Assembly (NCBI GenBank): GCA_001897995.1
Contig: MKRV01000029.1
Coordinates: 1 to 51,229, forward strand
Direction: 5' to 3'
DNA length: 51,229 nt
From: Alphaproteobacteria bacterium 65-37
GTDB taxonomy: Bacteria > Pseudomonadota > Alphaproteobacteria > Reyranellales > Reyranellaceae
Part shown: positions 42,013-50,035 of the stretch, piece after piece
How positions within the stretch are numbered: the first letter of the stretch is position 1
Layout: the number at the start of each line of letters is the position of its first letter
Program-made: the position numbers and the translations under genes
The notes under the pieces: generated by a model
The model's database searches: none
What the model was told of the DNA's origin: nothing
Seen by the model: only the letters and a program-made list of their open reading frames with translations

Positions 42013-42498
42013 TTCCCCTCCTGATGCTGATAGACGTGCCTGTCGGAGCAGAGGGTTTTCTTGCTGACAAAGCAGATGAAAGCCCGAGTAGCACCTCGCT
42101 TCAGCTCGGAGAAGTTTCCCGAGGCATCGCGTCAATGGTTTGGGACTCTGAGCACAGGTTGGGGACGCCAAGTGGCGTATGGCTTGAGTCCCGTCAGCCT
42201 TTCGCCGGAGGTACCAGTGCTGGCCGTGCTTTAAGTTCAAAAGCTGCGAGACTTTGGTGCTGCCACGGCATTAACCCGAATTACGTCAGTAGCAATCGGC
42301 TCAAGCGCCTGATTCCGAAGGCCTATCCGGATCCTATCGAAGGCCTCATCGTAGCGGGCCGGCCGCGTGTCGGCCCTATGTCTTGCGTGCTAGGACTATG
42401 CGCCGTGCGATCAAGGACGGTAAGGAGCCGTCGGACATGGACGAGCTGACATGCCATGAGAGTTCCCACAGCAATGAGAAAGAGCTCGGTTGGTTCGT
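42013..42498. other. Divergent intergenic region
   Basis: This 486-bp gap lies between the alkylsulfatase and the ABC transmembrane gene. No gene is seen. It holds GGGAC element copy 10 (42142-42166). No -10 hexamer is in register with the element on the plus strand. Confidence 0.5.
42142..42166 (+). repeat. Phased GGGAC element, copy 10 (no -10 in register)
   Basis: TTTGGGAC opens the element: GGGAC at 42142, GCACA at 42152 and GGGAC at 42162, an exact 10-bp phase. It points away from the alkylsulfatase (start 42012). No -10 is seen 56-57 bp on in the plus direction. Confidence 0.6.
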
Positions 42499-43500
42499 AT
42501 GCCGCGGTCCGGGCCAGGTGACGGCGCAATCGTGACGACAGCACTGTTGCGGCTCCATAGATGGGCCCTCCCCTCTGTGGGCGATTGGCCCGGCGGACCG
42601 ATGTCGCCCTCGCTTTACGGCTACGTCCTCAAAGTGAGCCGCGAACAGCAGATCCGCCTCGGTCTGCTCACGCTCTTGGTTTTTCCACTCTCCCTGATGC
42701 CGCTGGAGCTGCAGCGGCGCATCGTCAACTATGCGGTGGCCCACTCTGCCGTCGAACAGCTGCTGGCCCTTGGCGGGCTGTATCTCGCCGTGCTGCTGCT
42801 GCAGAGTGGCTTGAAATTCCTGCGTGATGCCTACATCCACAGGATCGCCGAGGGTGTCACGCGTCTGCTTCGCAGGAAAATCATCCGACGTGAACCGCTC
42901 GATGGCGGCATCGACGAAGGTACCAAGCAAGCCATCCTCTCGGCGGAGTCGGAGAAAGTCGGAGGCTTTGTCGCCGAGAGCATCTCGCTTCCCATGCTGC
43001 AGGCCGGCACCGTGCTCAGTATCGCCGCCTACATGCTGATCATCGAGCCGCTGGTCGGGTTGGTCGCAATCGTCTTTTTGGCACCGTCGGTCATCGCAGT
43101 CGGTCTGGCGCAACCTGTGCTCAACCGGCTGTCCCGATCGAAAATTACCGTGGTTCGCACCCTGAGTGGATCTGTTCTTCGCGACAGCCGCAACGATGCT
43201 GCGAAAGCCGCAGACTCCGACGCGCTCGTCGAGCAGATCTATGACCTGCGCCTTCGTTTCGTCAATCTCAAGGTCGCAACGAAGTCGTTCAACCAGCTGG
43301 TCACTGGCTTGGGGCTGCTAAGCATTCTACTGGTTGGCGGCTGGCTCGCCATTCAGGACCGGACGGAGATCGGCATCATCGTGGCCTTCATGTCGGGATA
43401 TGAACGGATGACCAGCCCGGTCCGGGATTTGCTGAACTTCTATCGCCGTCTATCCACGATGCGCGTGCAGTACGGGTTGGTGGCGGATGCCTTTGCGTAA
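42499..43500 (+). CDS. ABC-type transmembrane domain protein without ATPase
   Basis: This protein of about 333 residues resembles the transmembrane half of ABC exporters: helix pairs LLTLLVFPLSLMPLELQRRI, LLALGGLYLAVLLLQSGLKF, VLSIAAYMLIIEPLVGLVAI and LGLLSILLVGGWLAIQ. It ends with a typical coupling region (GYERMTSPVRDLLNFYRRLS). No Walker A, signature or Walker B motif follows, and no ATPase gene is adjacent. It is either a stand-alone half needing a distant partner or a truncated gene. The start is uncertain: GTG 42532 and ATG 42601 are alternatives. Confidence 0.7.
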   Translation: MPRSGPGDGAIVTTALLRLHRWALPSVGDWPGGPMSPSLYGYVLKVSREQQIRLGLLTLLVFPLSLMPLELQRRIVNYAVAHSAVEQLLALGGLYLAVLLLQSGLKFLRDAYIHRIAEGVTRLLRRKIIRREPLDGGIDEGTKQAILSAESEKVGGFVAESISLPMLQAGTVLSIAAYMLIIEPLVGLVAIVFLAPSVIAVGLAQPVLNRLSRSKITVVRTLSGSVLRDSRNDAAKAADSDALVEQIYDLRLRFVNLKVATKSFNQLVTGLGLLSILLVGGWLAIQDRTEIGIIVAFMSGYERMTSPVRDLLNFYRRLSTMRVQYGLVADAFA

Positions 43501-43590
43501 GGCATGATCTACCGAGGCCACGAATTCGAAGGGCCGGCGCCCATCCATCTGAAACTTGCTCTTTGCCCCATCTGGACGAGCGCCGGGTCT

Positions 43591-44001
43591 CTACGGAGCG
43601 ATTGCACTCCAACGACAGCCGAGTCGCGGCTCGGTGACGGTGAGTGACTTTGGCGAGCTCGCCGCGTTTGCAACAACCCGGAGCGTAGTGCCCCCCATAC
43701 TGAAGTCCGTCGTGTACACGCCCGGCGATGTCTGTGTCATGTTGCTGGTTATGCCACCGGCTGAAGTGACCGACGCGGCATCACCCGTTGCCCTGAACGT
43801 ATGAACACGCGAAAGCGCTGCATCGAACCGTGTGCAACCTGCAGGATTCCGCTCCGGAACCACCCTGAATTCGATGGGCGCGCTCGTGGCCGTTGCGGAC
43901 TGTGTCGATGCTTGCGGCGTCGATTCTTGTTGCGCCGAGCATCCAGTGATGACGGCGCCTGCCATCGTCAGCGCGTAGAATGGGCCAATCAAGTTGCGCA
44001 T
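43591..44001 (-). CDS. Small lipoprotein of unknown function
   Basis: This 136-residue protein from ATG 44001 sits behind AAGGAAAGGAAG. The signal FYALTMAGAVITGC carries a lipobox (ITGC), followed by a Ser/Thr/Gln-rich tether and a beta-rich domain with two Cys (AGCTRFD and LGCRWS). I do not recognise a family. Promoter copy 11 ends 35 bp before the start. Its -10 (TACAAT) predicts transcription starting about 28 nt before the ATG, just upstream of the ribosome site. Confidence 0.78.
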   Translation of the reverse strand: MRNLIGPFYALTMAGAVITGCSAQQESTPQASTQSATATSAPIEFRVVPERNPAGCTRFDAALSRVHTFRATGDAASVTSAGGITSNMTQTSPGVYTTDFSMGGTTLRVVANAASSPKSLTVTEPRLGCRWSAIAP

Positions 44002-44035
44002 CTTCTTCCTTTCCTTCCGGAGCCGGTCTCGATGC

Positions 44036-44097
44036 ATTGTAAGGTGAGGGCCTCTACACCGTTTGGCTCGAAGTCCCATGATCGGGCTGAGCGTCCC
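44036..44097 (-). promoter_or_regulatory. Phased GGGAC promoter, copy 11 (lipoprotein gene)
   Basis: On the minus strand ATTGGGAC leads: GGGAC starts at 44097, GCCCG at 44087 and GGGAC at 44077. TACAAT occupies 44041-44036, 56 bp after the first base. The outer blocks and -10 are in perfect register; the middle block is divergent. Confidence 0.68.
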
Positions 44098-44193
44098 AAT
44101 CCCTTGCCAATCTGCCCCGTATTCTGAATCGGCTCTAGGCTGCGCCAGCAGCCACCGCCAGATTGAGCGCCGCTATGCGCTGAGCGGGGATGG

Positions 44194-45210
44194 TCAAAGA
44201 AACCGGATCAGGTCGCCAAAACTCTCAGGCTTCAACAGCAGTCGATCGTTCGATGTGTGTGCCTGAATCAGCCGACCGAAGGACGCGCCTCTGACGTCGC
44301 TTGGAGATATCCCGAACTGCCGGCGGAACATTCGACTGAACGACGAGGCATCAGGGAAGCACAGTTCAAAGGCAATCGCGGAAATGGGCTTGGGATTTTC
44401 CCCGTCACGCAGCTCCTCATAGGCCGCCACCAGTCGCTTGCTCTGTATGTACCTGGCCACTCCACCCTCACCGTCGAGCAGTCGATAAAGCTGTGAGCGT
44501 GACATGCCCACTTCCTTGCAGAGCATGGCGGCGTCCAATGCCGAAACCCGCAAGCGCCGCTCGACCGCGCGGCGCACCAGCTCCAGCCGGCTGGCTCGAA
44601 TTGGTGTTGCCGCTTCGACGATTCGGTCAGCTGTAGGTTTGATGCAGGCGGCGACCATCGCGCGCAGGGCGTCCTTTAACCCCTGGGCCGCTCCCTGCTC
44701 CAGGGTTGGCAGGCTGCGCTCGAGCAGCAACAGATACTCCGCAAGCAATCTCCCATTGGGCGAGTCCAGTGGAACGTCGCGCGCAGCGTCCATCACGGCG
44801 GCGATTTCGCGAAAGTCGTCGCGTCCCAGATAGAGCTGGACGCGATCGTAGTCGCTTCGCTCGCTCTCCATCGGATCGGCCAGCGACTGCACTAGCGGAA
44901 CCCCAGGAGCCGGTTCCGCCACAATGTCCCCGGCCAAGACCTTGTGCGTTCCTCGCTTGGTGAGCGTAATGACCCAGTGGTCGATCGAATCGCGATGAAT
45001 GAGCGTCCGGCTGCGTCTGCCCGAGACTCCCGGCGCTGTAACACGGCTGAAAGCAAAACCATCCAACCGCCACGTCAAATGCTTGGCTTCGAATCCCTGC
45101 AACTCCGGCCGCAACGGTACCGTGTCGAAGACACGCCCATACCATTGCTTCCAGGCTTCGAATTGTTGTGACCGCGGCAAATACCGAGTGTCGAATACCT
45201 CTGGGTCCAT
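44194..45210 (-). CDS. AraC-family regulator, paralogue D
   Basis: This 338-residue protein from ATG 45210 is aligned with its paralogues; the frame upstream is intergenic. Key stretches are QQFEAWKQWYGRVFDTVPLR, HRDSIDHWVITLTKRGTH, GRLLAEYLLLLERSLPTLE, MLCKEVGMSRSQLYRLLDGE and ELCFPDASSFSRMFRRQFG. It starts 198 bp after the stop of paralogue E. The upstream gap is AT-rich around 45230-45255, a likely promoter. No GGGAC element is seen there. Confidence 0.9.
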   Translation of the reverse strand: MDPEVFDTRYLPRSQQFEAWKQWYGRVFDTVPLRPELQGFEAKHLTWRLDGFAFSRVTAPGVSGRRSRTLIHRDSIDHWVITLTKRGTHKVLAGDIVAEPAPGVPLVQSLADPMESERSDYDRVQLYLGRDDFREIAAVMDAARDVPLDSPNGRLLAEYLLLLERSLPTLEQGAAQGLKDALRAMVAACIKPTADRIVEAATPIRASRLELVRRAVERRLRVSALDAAMLCKEVGMSRSQLYRLLDGEGGVARYIQSKRLVAAYEELRDGENPKPISAIAFELCFPDASSFSRMFRRQFGISPSDVRGASFGRLIQAHTSNDRLLLKPESFGDLIRFL

Positions 45211-45408
45211 AGAGCCCACTTCAACACAATGGTTGTATATTAGAGTAATTATACCTCGCAGGATTTGGCATGTCTTCGGCCACAGGCCCCGCTGGCAGCC
45301 AAAATGGCGGCATTGCAGAGCGTATGCGATTCTCGCCCGATGCTTGTTAACCAATGCATCGGCGCGACGCCGAGACTGGCGCGCGGCTCGCTTGCCGCCC
45401 GGACGCAA

Positions 45409-46428
45409 TCAGGAAGAGCGCAGGCAGTCGATGAACGTGCGGGTATCTGCCCCGACTGGCGACTTCGGCTGCGGCGCCGGTGGAAGGCCAGCATACGTTG
45501 CGGCCCTCACGTCGGTCGGACTGATACCGAACTCGCGCTTGAACGCCCTGCTGAATGAGGAAGGGTCGGAAAAGCACAACATATCGGCAACCTCGGCGAT
45601 CGGGAGATTGCTTCGAGCATCGCACAGGATCGAGAAGCTTTCCGAAAGGCGCTGGCGCTGGATGTAATGAGCCACGCCACCTTCATCCTCCAATAGCCGG
45701 TATAGCTGCGAGCGCGACGTCGCTGCATCGCGGCACAGTTTTGCCAGGCCCAGTGACGGCGAACGCAGGTTCCGGCGCACGGACTGACGCACTCTTTCCA
45801 TCAAAGTCAGCCTGATCTGATGGCTGGCCGCCAACTGCCTTTCACCGGTCGGCGCAAGGCAAGCCAGCAACATCGCCCCCACGGCCTTGCTCAGCCGACT
45901 TGCAGCGTCATCGTCCAGGGTCGGGAGATTCCGCTCAAGAAGCAGGATGTAGTCGGCGAGCATTCTTCCTTCAGAACAATCGAATGCCATTCCCCTGGCC
46001 GCATCGACCACGGGCGCAATCGTCTGGAAGCTATCGCGGGGCAACAGGAGTTGGAGACGGTCATCGTCCTGCCTTTGCCGGATGCCGATCTCCTCACCAA
46101 AGGAGAGAATGAAAGGAGTCATTGGCGCTACCTCGAACGAGGCGTTGCGCATCGTGACATCGCTCACGCTTTTCTTGCTGAGCGTAATTACCCAATGGTC
46201 CACCGAATTGTGACGGATCATGGACTTTGTCCGGCTGACCGAATTCGGCGGAGAGACGACTCGGCTCAGCGTCACCCCAGGGACGGTCCAAGTCCAATTG
46301 GTGGCGATGAAATCGTCATTGCTGGGACTTTTCGGCGCGACATCGAAGATAGTGTCGTACCAGGCGCGCCAAGCATCCAATTGCCGAGCCTTGGGCAGAT
46401 CTTTCGTCTCAAAGCGATGAGCAAGCAT
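45409..46428 (-). CDS. AraC-family regulator, paralogue E
   Basis: This 339-residue protein from ATG 46428 sits behind GGAGGTGGG. It is nearly co-linear with paralogue C: ARQLDAWRAWYDTIFDVAP, IRHNSVDHWVITLSKKSVSD, DDDAASRLSKAVGAMLLACL, KLCRDAATSRSQLYRLLEDE and MLCFSDPSSFSRAFKRE. Copies C and E lie 30 kb apart in the same orientation. Element copy 12 at 46539 lies about 110 bp upstream in reverse orientation. Confidence 0.9.
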   Translation of the reverse strand: MLAHRFETKDLPKARQLDAWRAWYDTIFDVAPKSPSNDDFIATNWTWTVPGVTLSRVVSPPNSVSRTKSMIRHNSVDHWVITLSKKSVSDVTMRNASFEVAPMTPFILSFGEEIGIRQRQDDDRLQLLLPRDSFQTIAPVVDAARGMAFDCSEGRMLADYILLLERNLPTLDDDAASRLSKAVGAMLLACLAPTGERQLAASHQIRLTLMERVRQSVRRNLRSPSLGLAKLCRDAATSRSQLYRLLEDEGGVAHYIQRQRLSESFSILCDARSNLPIAEVADMLCFSDPSSFSRAFKREFGISPTDVRAATYAGLPPAPQPKSPVGADTRTFIDCLRSS

Positions 46429-46841
46429 GCCCACCTCCGCGTGGTTCCGCAGTCTTAAGCGGTTCTCCTGGCAGGCGTCTGCAAGGAATAGTTGCGATGA
46501 CGCCTTTGATTCAAAGATAGAGATCCTGGGCACAGCCCGGGACGCTCGGCACAGGCCCTGGGCGGCTAGTTTCGTCCACGCAATAGGAGTCTGCGCCTCA
46601 CCGCAACCCACAATTCAGTCGCTGTGCGACCGCTACAACCCGGCGAGAGGCGAATGCTTATAGCATCGGCCGCCTGACGACGGCGCGCGCGAACGGCGCG
46701 TCGCCCGGTATGGCGCAGCGCGGCACCGCCGGTAATGCCCAGCTGGAGGCGGGCGAAATGCTGCCATGCATTTGCCGTGCCGGCGGAGCCGCTCAGGCTC
46801 GAGGTGTGAGTGCCCCCGATCGGGCGCACACCCGACAGCGT
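46429..46841. other. Intergenic region with element copy 12
   Basis: These 413 bp between paralogue E and the aldo/keto reductase contain no recognisable gene. One element of the GGGAC family is at 46539-46563. I see nothing else with confidence. Confidence 0.45.
46539..46563 (+). repeat. Phased GGGAC element, copy 12 (no -10 in register)
   Basis: GGGAC at 46539, GCACA at 46549 and TGGGC at 46559 keep the 10-bp phase. The preceding bases are CCC rather than the usual ATT. It points away from paralogue E, and no -10 is in register on the plus strand. Confidence 0.5.
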
Positions 46842-47783
46842 TCAGCGATCCCGCGGAATGAATCCCGGCACGCCGGTCCCCACGACCGAGTTGAACCGGA
46901 TGTTGGCCGCGATGGCGGTGCGGATTTCCTGCATGGCATCTTCCGGCAGGGCCGAAACCTCGAAGTTCTCGCGGATGCGGTCGGGCTTGACCGACGTGGT
47001 CAAGAGAGCCGTGCCGCGCTGCACCGCCCAGGCGAGCGCGACCTGGGCAGGGGTTCTCTCGAGCCGCCGGGCGATGGCGACGATCGCCGGGTCGTCGAGC
47101 AATCGCGGCTCCATCGCATGCCCCAGCGCTGCAAACGCCAGCAGTACGATCCCCTGCTTCCGGCAATAGTCGAGCAGATCCCATTCCGGGAGATACGGAT
47201 GGGCCTCGACCTCGACGACCGCGGGCTTGATGCGTGCCGCATCGACGATCTCTCGCAGTTTCTCCAGATTGACGTTCGACAGGCCGATCGCCCCGCACTT
47301 GCCCTCGTCGACCAGGCGCTCCAGCGCCCGCCAGGTATCCACCAACGTCACGCCGGAATCGTAGACGATCTGGCCGCGCTCGTCCTTCGGCTCCTGTTCG
47401 TCACCCGGCCGGAAGGCAAACGGCGTATGGATGAGATAGCAATCGATGTAGTCGAGCTGCAGCCGCCGGCGGCTCGCCTCGAAGGCAGGCGCGACCCGCT
47501 CGGGACGATGATTGTTGTTCCAGAGCTTGGTCGTGATGAACACGTCCTGCCGCCTGATCGCGCCCATCTTGAAGATGTCTTGCATGGCGTCGCCGACCGC
47601 CTGTTCGTTGCGGTAGCGTTCGGCACAATCGAAGTGGCGAAACCCCACCTCCAAGGCCGCCTTGGTCGCCTGCCGGGTCGTGACGGGATCGGCAATCAGC
47701 GTCCCGAACCCCAGCGCAGGCATTGCACCGGATCCGTGAGCGAGGGGGATCTTCGCAAAACGAAGAACGTCGGGCGCTGCCAT
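46842..47783 (-). CDS. Aldo/keto reductase
   Basis: This 313-residue protein from ATG 47783 has the barrel enzyme's catalytic tetrad in order: Asp 52 and Tyr 57 in FRHFDCAERYRNE, Lys 86 in FITTKLWNN and His 119 in CYLIHTPF. The GLSNVN and VEVEAHPYLPEWDLLDYC segments follow. It reduces carbonyls with NADPH; the substrate is unknown. It follows the NTF2-like gene by 73 bp on the same strand. Confidence 0.92.
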   Translation of the reverse strand: MAAPDVLRFAKIPLAHGSGAMPALGFGTLIADPVTTRQATKAALEVGFRHFDCAERYRNEQAVGDAMQDIFKMGAIRRQDVFITTKLWNNNHRPERVAPAFEASRRRLQLDYIDCYLIHTPFAFRPGDEQEPKDERGQIVYDSGVTLVDTWRALERLVDEGKCGAIGLSNVNLEKLREIVDAARIKPAVVEVEAHPYLPEWDLLDYCRKQGIVLLAFAALGHAMEPRLLDDPAIVAIARRLERTPAQVALAWAVQRGTALLTTSVKPDRIRENFEVSALPEDAMQEIRTAIAANIRFNSVVGTGVPGFIPRDR

Positions 47784-47856
47784 GCTTGTCCTCCTTCGTT
47801 CCAATATCCAGGTCGCACGAGGACGTGCGGGATCGTCCACCTCGCGCCGTCTGCGT

Positions 47857-48237
47857 TCACCGAATTCGCTCGACCCATTGAGCGCGTGATGGTCCCGGTT
47901 CGAATGGATCGCCGAAGTATTGGGTCTCGCGAACGACCTTCCCGTCCTTCAGCTCCATGATGCTCACCGTGTAGGACGGCTGCCCGTCGTAGGTGAGGAC
48001 GAATTCGGTGATCCAGAGATCGCCGCCGCCCAGGACGCGTCGCACCGTGAAGCGCTTCTTGCTCGGCTGTGCGGCGCGCGACGCCTGTATGTTGCGCCGG
48101 CCGCGGATGTGCTCGCCCGATTGCGGGTACTCGAGCACGGCGTCCTCGCGGTAGATCTCATGCTCCCGCTCGAAGTCGCTGGCGTCGGACGCCATCCAGT
48201 GGAGATCCAAAGCGGCCCGAAACTCGCGGTTTTCCAT
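47857..48237 (-). CDS. NTF2-like (SnoaL-type) protein
   Basis: This 126-residue protein from ATG 48237 sits behind GGAGGATCG. The cone-shaped NTF2-like fold is suggested by the order of segments: an N-terminal helix (EFRAALDLHWMASDASDFER), YREDAVLEYPQSGEHIRGR, WITEFVLTYDGQPSYTVSIM and a C-terminal DGKVVRETQYFGDPFEP. Such proteins are small ligand-binding or isomerase-like enzymes. It is probably co-transcribed with the reductase downstream. Confidence 0.83.
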   Translation of the reverse strand: MENREFRAALDLHWMASDASDFEREHEIYREDAVLEYPQSGEHIRGRRNIQASRAAQPSKKRFTVRRVLGGGDLWITEFVLTYDGQPSYTVSIMELKDGKVVRETQYFGDPFEPGPSRAQWVERIR

Positions 48238-48523
48238 CGCGATCCTCCGCGCATTGCCGCGCGCTCTTTTCATTGTTTCCCATCGAAGGATAGCCTGCAC
48301 TGCCCATTTCCAAGACTGGAGCGCGCCCAATTGCCGCCAGCTTTACTGACAACCCATAGCGTCATTTCGCTGTGCCGCGGAAATCGGTCGCTATCGGCTG
48401 TGTGGTGCTGGGGGCAGCATGCCCCTGAGCGAGGATTGCGGCTATCAAGGACCGGAGTCATGTACTCCGAAATCGTCCGCCGGCCGGTCGATCTGGATCG
48501 ACGTCGGAGGGAGGAAAGACACA

Positions 48524-48877
48524 ATGGAAAGACGAAAGCTCTTTGCTGGTGGGGCCGCCCTCATCTATCTGGGCACCTTGGGCGCAGGGCGTGCACAGCA
48601 ATCCTTTGCCGATGTCGCGGGCGAATGGGAGGGATACACGTCAAACGACGTCAAACTGATCCTCTACCTCGGCGCCGACGGCCGGTTTGCCTTGAGGTTC
48701 CTATCGGGACCAGGCGGCGGCAGCATACCCAGAGGACAGGCCACCTGGAGCGATGGCGCCCTCACTCTGAAATATGGCGATAGCGAGATAAACCTGACCA
48801 AATCTGCGGATGGACGACTGACAGGGCCATACACGACCGCTCGATCCAAAGGCGTCCTCACCTTCAGTCGGAAGTAA
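48524..48877 (+). CDS. Small exported protein of unknown function
   Basis: This 117-residue protein from ATG 48524 sits behind GGAGGGAGGAAAG. MERRKLFAGGAALIYLGTLG is a Tat-like or Sec signal. The mature part is beta-rich, with GEWEGYTSNDVKLILYLGAD and ATWSDGALTLKYGDSEINLT, in the style of lipocalin/DUF-type sheet proteins. I do not recognise the family. No promoter element is obvious. Confidence 0.72.
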   Translation: MERRKLFAGGAALIYLGTLGAGRAQQSFADVAGEWEGYTSNDVKLILYLGADGRFALRFLSGPGGGSIPRGQATWSDGALTLKYGDSEINLTKSADGRLTGPYTTARSKGVLTFSRK

Positions 48878-48986
48878 GAACGCCACCGGCCGATTGCCGA
48901 TGCTGGCAGCTAAACGGCCACGTACGACCGATGCCCCACTTGCCAATCGACGAATGCGGCCAGACACATAGGGCGGCCGCGGCGCC

Positions 48987-50000
48987 TCATTCCAGGCGCA
49001 CGCCGGCGGCTCGAACGACCGAACCCCAGGATGCCAGTTCCTGCCTGATCAGCCCGGCCAGCTCTTGCGGGCTGCTCATGTCGACGGTCGCTCCCTGCGC
49101 GACGAAGTCAGCCTGCACGTCGGGCATGGCCATCACTTCGCGCAGCGCGGCATTGAGCCGGGCCACAACGGGAGCGGGCGTATCCGGCGGCGCCAGCACG
49201 AATATGCTGGTGACCGAATTGAACCCGGGCAGCGTCTCGCTGATGGCGGGCACCTCGGGCGCCGCCGGTGAACGCTTGGCCGAGGTCACCCCAAGCAGCC
49301 TGAGCTTCCCGCTCTTGGCCAGTGCCAAGGCCGGCGGCAGGCTGACGAAGCAGATCGGGATCTGCCCACTGACCAGGTCGGCCAGCGCCGGCGCTCCGCC
49401 CTTGTAGGGCACGTGGACGATGTCCACGCCGGCCGCCTTCTTGAACATCTCGCCGCTCAGGTGCGCGATATTGCCGACGCCGGGCGAGGCATAGCTGTAC
49501 TTGCCGGGATGCACTTTCAGCAGATCGATGAGTTCGCGGGTGTTCGCGGCGGGGAATGCCGGGTTCACCACGAGCGAATAGGGCAGATTGCCCAGAGCGC
49601 CGATCGGCGTGAGCGTGGTGGGGTCGTAGCCGATCTTGTCGTAGATGGCGGGTGCCACCAGGACGGCCGACTCGGCAAAGAGCAGCGTGTAGCCGTCCGC
49701 CGGCGCGCTGGCCAGGCTGGCGGCGGCGATGGTGGAACCTGCACCGGGGCGGTTCTCCACGACCACCGGCTGGCCGAGCATCGGACTGAGCTTGTTGCCG
49801 ACGATGCGGCCCAGCACGTCGGCGCCACCGGCCGGCGGATAGCCCACCAGCAGCTTGATGGCGCGCGACGGGTAGGCTCCCGCCTGTGCGAACCCGCTGC
49901 GGGGCGCGGCAAGCCCCACGCCCAAGCCAGCGCCCAGGACAGACAGCGCGAGTCGGCGGCCCAGTTTTCGATGGCCCAGTTTCATGTCTTCGATGCTCAT
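48987..50000 (-). CDS. Bug-family (TTT) solute-binding protein
   Basis: This 337-residue protein has a twin-arginine-like signal (KLGRRLALSVLGAGLGVGLA, then GFAQAG). Bug signatures are AIKLLVGYPPAGGADVL, VVVENRPGAGSTIAA and YASPGVGNIAHLSGEMF. It is the third Bug gene of the window, again with no TctA/TctB nearby. It starts 36 bp after the rhodanese gene on the same strand, so the two are likely co-expressed. The ligand could be an organosulfur carboxylate. Confidence 0.9.
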   Translation of the reverse strand: MSIEDMKLGHRKLGRRLALSVLGAGLGVGLAAPRSGFAQAGAYPSRAIKLLVGYPPAGGADVLGRIVGNKLSPMLGQPVVVENRPGAGSTIAAASLASAPADGYTLLFAESAVLVAPAIYDKIGYDPTTLTPIGALGNLPYSLVVNPAFPAANTRELIDLLKVHPGKYSYASPGVGNIAHLSGEMFKKAAGVDIVHVPYKGGAPALADLVSGQIPICFVSLPPALALAKSGKLRLLGVTSAKRSPAAPEVPAISETLPGFNSVTSIFVLAPPDTPAPVVARLNAALREVMAMPDVQADFVAQGATVDMSSPQELAGLIRQELASWGSVVRAAGVRLE

Positions 50001-50035
50001 GCGATGTGACCTCGAATCGGCGCGCTGGAACGGTC

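Noticed and set aside
46566..46829. An 87-codon frame in the gap before the aldo/keto reductase
   Set aside because: Its Arg-rich composition, absent ribosome site and lack of any motif suggest noise.
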